Of a stretch of DNA of 11,946 nucleotides, positions 8,127 through 11,946 are shown in pieces. The stretch spans positions 1-11,946 of the forward strand of contig CAZSXE010000043.1 of the NCBI GenBank assembly GCA_964611185.1, read 5' to 3'. The position numbers and the translations under genes were made by a program. The notes below the pieces were generated by a model. That model did no database searches and was not told the origin of the DNA. It saw only the letters and a program-made list of their open reading frames with translations. Position 1 is the first letter of the stretch; every line of letters starts with the position of its first letter. This stretch comes from CAAGNP01 sp964611185 (lineage in GTDB: Bacteria > Bacteroidota > Bacteroidia > Bacteroidales > UBA932).

Positions 8127-9701
8127 TTATTGTATTTTAGCATTAACAGGCATTGTCGAAAGACTTTCCCCCTTTTTCTGAACTGTGTGCAAGGCAAATT
8201 CCTCTTTTAATATAGGATAGTCTTCTCTATAATGTCCCCCACGGCTCTCTCTTCTGAATCGCGCACCGGTCATTATTAAATATGCTACCGTAAGTAATCG
8301 GCGCGAAGCTTCGTCATAATACTCGTTTTTGACTTCACCGAGCTTTTTATACTCTGATTTAATCAGATTCAACCCTGTGGAAAGAAGTAACTCAGAGCGG
8401 ATAATGCCTGAGCAATTGTTCATAGTGTGAGCAATCTGACTCTTCAGTGCATAATATTTTTCTGCCGCATCGGAATTTTTAATGAAACCCATTGCAAAAT
8501 CGGGGAAACGCATTATATGTTCACACTCTTTTGATATCGCAATGCCTCTTTCTGCAAAAACAAGACATTCAATAAGAGAATTAGAAGCAAGCCTGTTGGC
8601 CCCCATAATTCCTGTAGAAGCTGCCTCTCCGCAGACATACAGCCGTTTAATGTCTGTTCTGCCATGAAGGTCGGAGGCGATTCCCCCTACAGTATAGTGG
8701 GCAGCAGGTGCGATGGGTATCTGATCTGTAAGGTCATATCCGTATTTGGCACATTCGGCATATATCGTGGGAAATCTTGATTTAATTTTTTCGGGGTTCA
8801 GATGCTTTAGAGAAAGGGTTACATAAGGTCTGTCGTCTTCAGCCATCTGTTTAAAAATGGATCGGGCTACGATATCTCTCGGTGCCAATTCGGCAAGTTC
8901 GTGAATAGGGAGCATGAATCTTTTTTTAGATTTATTAAGAAGATACGCCCCCTCTCCCCTTACCGCCTCGCTTATCAGATAAGCTCTCGGAGAATTTTCA
9001 AGATACAAAGCGGTGGGATGAAACTGTATAAATTCCATATCCATTATACGACAACCGGCATTATAAGCCATCGCTACCCCATCGCCGATAGTAGTATCGG
9101 GATTTGTAGTACGAGTATAAATCGCAGATGTTCCGCCTGCCGTGAGAAATGTATGATCCGCATATATCAGTTCTTCTTCCCCTCTTTGTTCATCATAACA
9201 TCTTGCCCCATAACAAATTCCATCCTTCACAAGAAGATCGATGACTGTCATATCCTCTACCACTGTTATATTGGCATCAGCCTGAACCTTGGAAATAAGA
9301 AATTCGGTAATGAATTTTCCTGTAGAATCTCCTCCGGCATGAAGGATTCTATGTCTGTGGTGCCCCCCCTCAAGCCCGAGAGAGAGTTTTCCGTTCTCTG
9401 TATCGAATTTCATCCCCTCTTTTATTATCTCCTTTATACGAACAGGTCCTTCATTGACCAAAATACTGACTGCATCGTTCTCACAAAGTCCTCTACCTGC
9501 GATGATTGTATCCATATAATGAATTTCAGCATTATCTTCTGATGTTGAAACTGCGGCTATGCCTCCCTGCGCATTATATGAATTACTTTGGCGAATCCCC
9601 TTTTTTGTAACAATTAGAACGGAGCCGAAAGGAGAAGCCTTGTGGGCTGTATAAAGACCGGCTAATCCGCTACCAATAACCAAATAATCAACTTTCTTCA
9701 T
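8127..9701 (-). CDS. nadB: L-aspartate oxidase NadB
   Basis: NadB is the FAD enzyme that oxidises L-aspartate to iminoaspartate, the first step of de novo NAD synthesis; fumarate can replace oxygen as electron acceptor. The 524-residue protein shows the dinucleotide-binding GSGLAG (10-15), SYNAQGGIAAV (41-51), the EGGHHRHRILHAGGDSTGK stretch whose Glu111 marks aspartate oxidases rather than fumarate reductases, FHPTALY (227-233), PRDIVARSI (274-282), AAHYTVGGI (333-341) and the FAD-binding CGEAASTGIMGANRLASNSL (357-376). The C-terminal helical domain ends with RRESRGGHYREDYP (483-496). The leader reads AGGAAG four bases before the ATG, a Shine-Dalgarno-like sequence that overlaps the stop of the previous gene; this is unusual for this phylum. 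It starts 8 bp after the NamZ-like gene. Confidence 0.97.
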   Translation of the reverse strand: MKKVDYLVIGSGLAGLYTAHKASPFGSVLIVTKKGIRQSNSYNAQGGIAAVSTSEDNAEIHYMDTIIAGRGLCENDAVSILVNEGPVRIKEIIKEGMKFDTENGKLSLGLEGGHHRHRILHAGGDSTGKFITEFLISKVQADANITVVEDMTVIDLLVKDGICYGARCYDEQRGEEELIYADHTFLTAGGTSAIYTRTTNPDTTIGDGVAMAYNAGCRIMDMEFIQFHPTALYLENSPRAYLISEAVRGEGAYLLNKSKKRFMLPIHELAELAPRDIVARSIFKQMAEDDRPYVTLSLKHLNPEKIKSRFPTIYAECAKYGYDLTDQIPIAPAAHYTVGGIASDLHGRTDIKRLYVCGEAASTGIMGANRLASNSLIECLVFAERGIAISKECEHIMRFPDFAMGFIKNSDAAEKYYALKSQIAHTMNNCSGIIRSELLLSTGLNLIKSEYKKLGEVKNEYYDEASRRLLTVAYLIMTGARFRRESRGGHYREDYPILKEEFALHTVQKKGESLSTMPVNAKIQ

Positions 9702-9712
9702 ATATCTTCCTA
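9702..9712 (-). promoter_or_regulatory. Shine-Dalgarno-like site before nadB
   Basis: Read on the minus strand, the bases before the nadB ATG are TAGGAAGATAT. The AGGAAG core lies 4 bases before the ATG and partly overlaps the TAG stop of the NamZ-like gene. The leaders of the other genes here are AT-rich without such a core, so this may give nadB stronger or re-initiating translation. Spacing is slightly short. Confidence 0.35.
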
Positions 9713-10873
9713 ATTGTAAAGTAAATATGGCTCTCTCTGCTTTTTAAAAGTCTCTACATCTCCCATCCAGCTCGCCTTAATTTCGCTTGCAGAACATCCA
9801 TCCATAATCATCTCTTTTATATAAGCTCTTCCGGTGAGCAAAGTAAAGAAATTTCTAAAAAAATCTTCTCCCATTTGGAGATTATTATAAGCATCGATTA
9901 CATATTCAAGATTAATACCATTCTTTTTTATTATATCAATCGACGGTTCCGTCCTCAAATCCACTCCAAAGCATAGTTTGTCAAGCTGAGGTGGGTTTTT
10001 AGCTCCAGGGATACTTTTGGGAGTAAAAGAATATGAATATCCTTTCATATCGGGATGTCCGTACATCTGAAAAGGATTATCAGTACCTCTTCCCAGACTG
10101 ACCGGAGTTCCCTCAAAATAGCAGGTAGAGGGATATAGATAGACAGAACGCATATCGGGAATATTAGGAGAAGGTTTAACAGGGAGAACATATTCACTTT
10201 CGTGACTATAATTTTCACATTTTATCACAGTAAGGTCACACTTTGCCCCATTTTTAAGCCACCCCTCTCCATTTATCATCAGAGCTAATTCGCCCAATGT
10301 CATCCCATGCACAATGGGAATAGGGAGCCAACCTACCCCCGATTTATACTTCATATCGAGTATTGGTCCGTCAACATAAAAACCGAGAGGATTAGGTCTG
10401 TCGAGAACAATAAATTTTTTTCCATACTCAGCGCAAGCATCCATCATCCTCGCCATAGTGGCATTATAGGTATAATATCTCACTCCCACATCTTGTAAAT
10501 CAAAAATCATAACATCAAACTCCTCCATACTCTGCTCAGAAGGGCCGTCTATCCCTTTTTCATATAAAGATCTGATGGGAATTCCGGTTTTTTCATCTAT
10601 TGAGCTACCGACATGCTCTCCTGCATCTGCCACCCCTCTGAAACCATGTTCGGGCGACATAATCGACACTATATTTACCCCTTGACTTAAAAGGGTATCG
10701 ACCAAATGTGTCTTTGCAGAGACCATCCCTGTCTGATTAGATAGCACGGAGACCCTTTTGCCTTCAAGAATTGGAAGATACTTATCAAAAGATAGAGCAC
10801 CCACATTTATCTCATTTTCTTTACAGGAGGTCAGCAAAAGAAGAAAAAGTGGAAATAGAACAAATTTTTTCAT
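9710..10873 (-). CDS. Lipoprotein of DUF1343 family, NamZ-type exo-beta-N-acetylmuramidase
   Basis: DUF1343 proteins include NamZ of Bacillus subtilis, an exo-enzyme that releases N-acetylmuramic acid from the non-reducing end of peptidoglycan fragments (CAZy family GH171). This 387-residue copy has a lipoprotein signal: MKKF, a run of hydrophobic residues, then the lipobox LTSC with Cys17, followed by KENE. It should be anchored to a membrane facing the periplasm or the surface. Family motifs are SNQTG (45-49), SPEHGFRG (73-80; Glu75 is the likely catalytic candidate), DLQDVGVRYYTY (125-136), VLDRPNP (156-162), VHGMTLGELA (188-197), PSPNIPD (234-240) and GTPVSLGRGTDNPFQ (255-269). Length is normal once the signal is removed. 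It lies 18 bp after tsaE. Family assignment is firm; activity is inferred from homology. Confidence 0.92.
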   Translation of the reverse strand: MKKFVLFPLFLLLLTSCKENEINVGALSFDKYLPILEGKRVSVLSNQTGMVSAKTHLVDTLLSQGVNIVSIMSPEHGFRGVADAGEHVGSSIDEKTGIPIRSLYEKGIDGPSEQSMEEFDVMIFDLQDVGVRYYTYNATMARMMDACAEYGKKFIVLDRPNPLGFYVDGPILDMKYKSGVGWLPIPIVHGMTLGELALMINGEGWLKNGAKCDLTVIKCENYSHESEYVLPVKPSPNIPDMRSVYLYPSTCYFEGTPVSLGRGTDNPFQMYGHPDMKGYSYSFTPKSIPGAKNPPQLDKLCFGVDLRTEPSIDIIKKNGINLEYVIDAYNNLQMGEDFFRNFFTLLTGRAYIKEMIMDGCSASEIKASWMGDVETFKKQREPYLLYN

Positions 10874-10891
10874 ATAGGATATATATAATAT

Positions 10892-11308
10892 TTAGAAATC
10901 AATCTGCCGGGAACCATCTTCCTTTACAGAAATAAACACTTTTAATGTCTCCTCGGGAAGAAGCTCTTCTATTTTCTCAGGCCACTCCATAAAGCATATT
11001 CCGCCGCTATCATATACATACTCGTCGAAACCTATATCTATAGCCTCTTGAATTTTGTTAATTCTATAAAAATCAAAATGATACACAGCCCTTCCTGAAT
11101 CGGTACAGTACTCGTTTACGATGGTAAAAGTGGGACTATTGACCACATCTTCCACACCAAGCACTCTGCATAAAGCCGTAATAAAAGTCGTTTTTCCCGC
11201 CCCCATCGAGCCGTAAAAAGCAAAAACAGACGAACCTTCGGCCATTTTTAAAAAAGTAGCCGCAGCTTCATCTATGTGAGAAATGTCATTTATGAGAATC
11301 TTACTCAT
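10892..11308 (-). CDS. tsaE: tRNA threonylcarbamoyladenosine biosynthesis ATPase TsaE
   Basis: TsaE (YjeE) is the P-loop ATPase that works with TsaD and TsaB in adding threonylcarbamoyl to A37 of tRNAs reading ANN codons. The 138-residue protein has the Walker A motif GSMGAGKTT (33-41), the switch-like SPTFTIVNEY (58-67), HFDFYRI (77-83) with the conserved Asp79, and MEWPEKIEELLPE (107-119) with the conserved Glu-Trp pair. Length is typical for the family. It is the first gene of the minus-strand cluster; the start is the ATG at 11308, preceded by a long non-coding region with candidate promoters. Co-transcription with NAD genes looks like shared housekeeping rather than a pathway link. Confidence 0.95.
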   Translation of the reverse strand: MSKILINDISHIDEAAATFLKMAEGSSVFAFYGSMGAGKTTFITALCRVLGVEDVVNSPTFTIVNEYCTDSGRAVYHFDFYRINKIQEAIDIGFDEYVYDSGGICFMEWPEKIEELLPEETLKVFISVKEDGSRQIDF

Positions 11309-11322
11309 TTTATAAAAACTTT

Positions 11323-11330
11323 CAAAGTTA
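11323..11330 (-). promoter_or_regulatory. Candidate -7 promoter element for the tsaE-led operon
   Basis: The minus strand reads TAACTTTG, an exact match to the Bacteroidetes -7 motif TAnnTTTG, 14 bp upstream of the tsaE ATG. A TTGC lies about 23 bp further upstream, a little too far and not the ideal TTTG for a -33 element. If used, the leader would be only about ten bases. The motif is embedded in the palindrome AACTTTCAAAGTT. Confidence 0.35.
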
Positions 11331-11364
11331 TAAAATTTTTAATATTTTAAGGTGCAAGCCCCTA

Positions 11365-11372
11365 CAAAAATA
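11365..11372 (-). promoter_or_regulatory. Second candidate -7 element upstream of tsaE
   Basis: The minus strand reads TATTTTTG, which also fits TAnnTTTG and would give a leader of about 50 bases containing the AACTTT/AAAGTT palindrome next to the start codon. No clear -33 TTTG sits at the right distance. The same heptamer CAAAAAT on the plus strand recurs exactly 10 bp away at 11375-11381, so the site might instead be part of a protein-binding repeat. Confidence 0.3.
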
Positions 11373-11430
11373 GGCAAAAATCCGCATATCTTTCATTTTG
11401 AAATAATTAAATATTGATCTCAGAATATCA

Positions 11431-11442
11431 ATAGTTCGTTAA
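11431..11442 (+). repeat. Left arm of 12-bp inverted repeat
   Basis: ATAGTTCGTTAA, an exact inverted match to 11827-11838; both arms are followed inward by T/A-rich tracts (AATTTTTT on this side, AAAATTTT read inward from the other). Confidence 0.6.
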
Positions 11443-11460
11443 TTTTTTGGTTTTTACCCA

Positions 11461-11473
11461 GCGTTCCTAACGC
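11461..11473. other. Small perfect hairpin GCGTT-CCT-AACGC
   Basis: A 5-bp stem with a 3-base loop. There is no T-tract directly after it on either strand, so it is not a convincing intrinsic terminator. It lies 11 bp before the boxA-like motif. Confidence 0.3.
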
Positions 11474-11484
11474 CTTAGAATAAA

Positions 11485-11498
11485 AGTTCTTTGAAAAT
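11485..11498 (+). promoter_or_regulatory. boxA-like antitermination motif
   Basis: AGTTCTTTGAAAAT resembles the NusB/S10-bound boxA (E. coli TGCTCTTTAACA) and the TTCTTTGA element seen in rRNA leaders of Bacteroidetes. It is flanked by the hairpin at 11461-11473 and a TTCGG/CCGAA hairpin at 11518-11534. If it is real, the plus strand here is transcribed as a structured leader. No matching -33/-7 pair was found upstream on the plus strand. Confidence 0.3.
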
Positions 11499-11517
11499 AG
11501 TGTTATTTAAATGTGAT

Positions 11518-11534
11518 TTCGGGAGTTTTCCGAA
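11518..11534 (+). other. Hairpin TTCGG...CCGAA
   Basis: Five Watson-Crick pairs (11518-11522 with 11530-11534), extendable by one G-U and one A-U pair to a tight loop. No T-tract follows immediately, so a terminator role is unsupported; it may be part of a structured transcript. Confidence 0.3.
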
Positions 11535-11589
11535 CATCAAAATAAATCTTTCTATGATTGCAGCATTATGTAGGAGCATTTTCATTGAA

Positions 11590-11622
11590 TCGGCCTCAAA
11601 AAGGGGGGTCAAACGCGGATGA
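11590..11622 (+). repeat. Imperfect 33-bp direct repeat, copy 1
   Basis: This copy starts TCGGCCTCAAAAA and matches copy 2 (11642-11674) at 25 of 33 positions without gaps. Differences cluster in the middle; the start (13 identical bases), AAACG and GGA are shared. It contains a CCTCA/TGAGG potential stem (11594-11598 with 11620-11624) that is not preserved in copy 2. Confidence 0.6.
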
Positions 11623-11750
11623 GGTATTCAGAAAATTGTGGTCGGCCTCAAAAAAGGTATGTAAACGAGGACGAAACTAAAAGCCGAAATGCAAAGATTT
11701 CTGAACGGGTTAAGTGGTTTAATAGTCGTTTTTATAACTTTTGTATCTAA
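11619..11750 (+). CDS. Tiny hydrophilic open frame, doubtful
   Basis: A 43-codon frame from ATG to TAA encodes a basic, hydrophilic peptide starting MRYSENCGRPQKRY. It spans copy 2 of the 33-bp repeat. In suitable frames both repeat copies encode RPQK-x3-N-x-DE, with Asp and Glu codons differing synonymously, which hints at a coding ancestor; but the two copies are out of frame with each other. There is no ribosome-binding site. I treat it as probably not a gene, or a remnant. Confidence 0.12.
   Translation: MRYSENCGRPQKRYVNEDETKSRNAKISERVKWFNSRFYNFCI
11642..11674 (+). repeat. Imperfect 33-bp direct repeat, copy 2
   Basis: It begins 52 bp after copy 1. It also lies inside a nested potential stem: TTCAGAAA at 11627-11634 pairs exactly with TTTCTGAA at 11698-11705, and TCGGC at 11642-11646 pairs with GCCGA at 11683-11687. 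There is no third copy, so this is not a CRISPR array. Confidence 0.6.
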
Positions 11751-11811
11751 TTTTTTTGCCATATTTAGGTGGAAAATCAGACGATTAACTAACTATTGCA
11801 TTGATATTTAA
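11689..11811 (+). CDS. Tiny single-helix membrane peptide frame, doubtful
   Basis: A 40-codon frame encodes a peptide with a basic start (MQRF), one hydrophobic stretch at about residues 8-26 (LSGLIVVFITFVSNFFAIF) and a basic tail (RWKIRR). This is the shape of small membrane toxins or regulatory peptides. It lies inside the repeat-bounded segment and overlaps the other tiny frame in a different phase. T-rich DNA gives hydrophobic peptides by chance and there is no ribosome-binding site, so this is weak. Confidence 0.15.
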   Translation: MQRFLNGLSGLIVVFITFVSNFFAIFRWKIRRLTNYCIDI

Positions 11812-11826
11812 ATATTTATAAAAATT

Positions 11827-11838
11827 TTAACGAACTAT
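11827..11838 (-). repeat. Right arm of 12-bp inverted repeat
   Basis: TTAACGAACTAT, the reverse complement of the left arm at 11431-11442. The inner sequence ATTAACTAACTATTG at 11784-11798 matches the left arm at 14 of 15 positions when CAATAGTTCGTTAAT is taken as reference. Confidence 0.6.
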
Positions 11839-11875
11839 CAGAATATAATACACAGTAGATAAAATTCTTAATTGT

Positions 11876-11946
11876 CCTCCCTCCCCCCATAATGTGTGGC
11901 TTAGGGAGAGTCTCAGCCGCACCAGACAAGTTATTGCGAAGCAATG
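11876..11946. repeat. GC-richer block with short inverted repeats at window edge
   Basis: Compared with its AT-rich flank this block is GC-rich and full of short symmetry: CTCCCT at 11877-11882 pairs with AGGGAG at 11903-11908, GAGA-G-TCTC lies at 11906-11914, and ATTGC-GAA-GCAAT forms a perfect hairpin at 11932-11944. The minus strand reads through without a stop from the window end to 11828 in one frame, but the peptide (RLSLSHTLWGEGG) looks like the spurious products of dispersed intergenic repeats. It continues beyond the window. Confidence 0.35.

Larger units (their letters stand above)
11420..11846. mobile_element. Possible MITE-like non-autonomous element
   Basis: ATAGTTCGTTAA at 11431-11442 is repeated exactly in inverted orientation at 11827-11838. 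The 9-mer TCAGAATAT occurs in direct orientation just outside or at both ends, at 11420-11428 and 11838-11846, where a target-site duplication would be expected. A second, inner, near-copy of the arm lies inverted at 11784-11798. The ends are not perfectly symmetric: there are two extra bases (CA) between the direct repeat and the arm on the left, and one base of overlap on the right. There is no transposase, so it would be a passive element of about 410 bp. The AT-richness makes chance partial matches easier. Confidence 0.35.
11309..11946. other. Long non-coding region upstream of tsaE
   Basis: No open frame of gene-like length is found in this stretch of about 640 bases on either strand. 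It is AT-rich apart from a GC-richer block at the window edge. It holds candidate promoters for tsaE, a MITE-like repeat-bounded segment, a boxA-like motif, small hairpins, a pair of imperfect 33-bp direct repeats and two tiny overlapping open frames, each listed separately. I see no rRNA, tRNA, tmRNA or RNase P RNA signature, and the boxA-like motif is not followed by a 16S start within the window. Confidence 0.8.

Noticed and set aside
8901..9542. A 213-codon open frame on the plus strand
   Set aside because: It lies wholly inside nadB in antisense, and nadB has every family motif; the plus-strand peptide has no recognisable domain.
23..11308. A hidden defence or mobile system inside the gene cluster
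   Set aside because: Nine of the ten genes belong to recognised metabolic, tRNA-modification, peptidase or acyl/phosphate-transfer families, and none has nuclease, integrase or toxin-antitoxin features.
11590..11674. CRISPR array
   Set aside because: There are only two copies, they are only 25/33 identical and separated by 19 bases, with no third unit and no cas genes.
11485..11946. Start of an rRNA operon after the boxA-like motif
   Set aside because: No 16S 5' end (the AGAGTTTGATC region) appears in the 450 bases that follow.

Overview
The window looks like ordinary chromosome from a member of the Bacteroidales (Bacteroidetes). The evidence is AT-rich spacers, start codons mostly without Shine-Dalgarno sequences, matches to the Bacteroidetes -7 promoter motif TAnnTTTG, a DUF1343/NamZ lipoprotein, and a long S9B dipeptidyl-peptidase of the kind common in this phylum. 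I cannot name a genus from the sequence.

From 11308 down to 23 there are ten genes, all on the minus strand and almost touching: gaps are 2 to 43 bp and two junctions overlap (ATGA and TAATG). In transcription order they are tsaE (tRNA t6A synthesis ATPase), a NamZ-type exo-N-acetylmuramidase lipoprotein, nadB, nadC and nadA (the full aspartate-to-nicotinate-mononucleotide route of de novo NAD synthesis), an unrecognised 529-residue protein with two C-terminal membrane helices, a GNAT acetyltransferase, a COG4299/HGSNAT-like membrane acyltransferase, a YfcE-type metallophosphoesterase, and a secreted DPP IV-type serine peptidase. The spacing suggests one long operon, possibly with an internal promoter in the 43-bp gap before the acyltransferase. 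Biologically it is a housekeeping cluster: NAD synthesis in the middle, flanked by tRNA modification and by cell-wall or peptide scavenging functions.

The region 11309-11946 has no convincing gene and holds the unexplained structure. It contains one or two candidate promoters reading into tsaE, a 12-bp inverted repeat about 385 bp apart whose outer edges are bracketed by a 9-bp direct repeat (a MITE-like layout), a boxA-like antitermination motif next to small hairpins, two imperfect 33-bp direct repeats, two short overlapping open frames (one encoding a 40-residue single-membrane-helix peptide), and at the window edge a GC-richer block of short inverted repeats that resembles a dispersed intergenic repeat.

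I see no defence system, prophage, CRISPR array or rRNA/tRNA gene. The items most worth following up are the possible non-autonomous element at 11420-11846 and the unrecognised 529-residue protein coupled to nadA.
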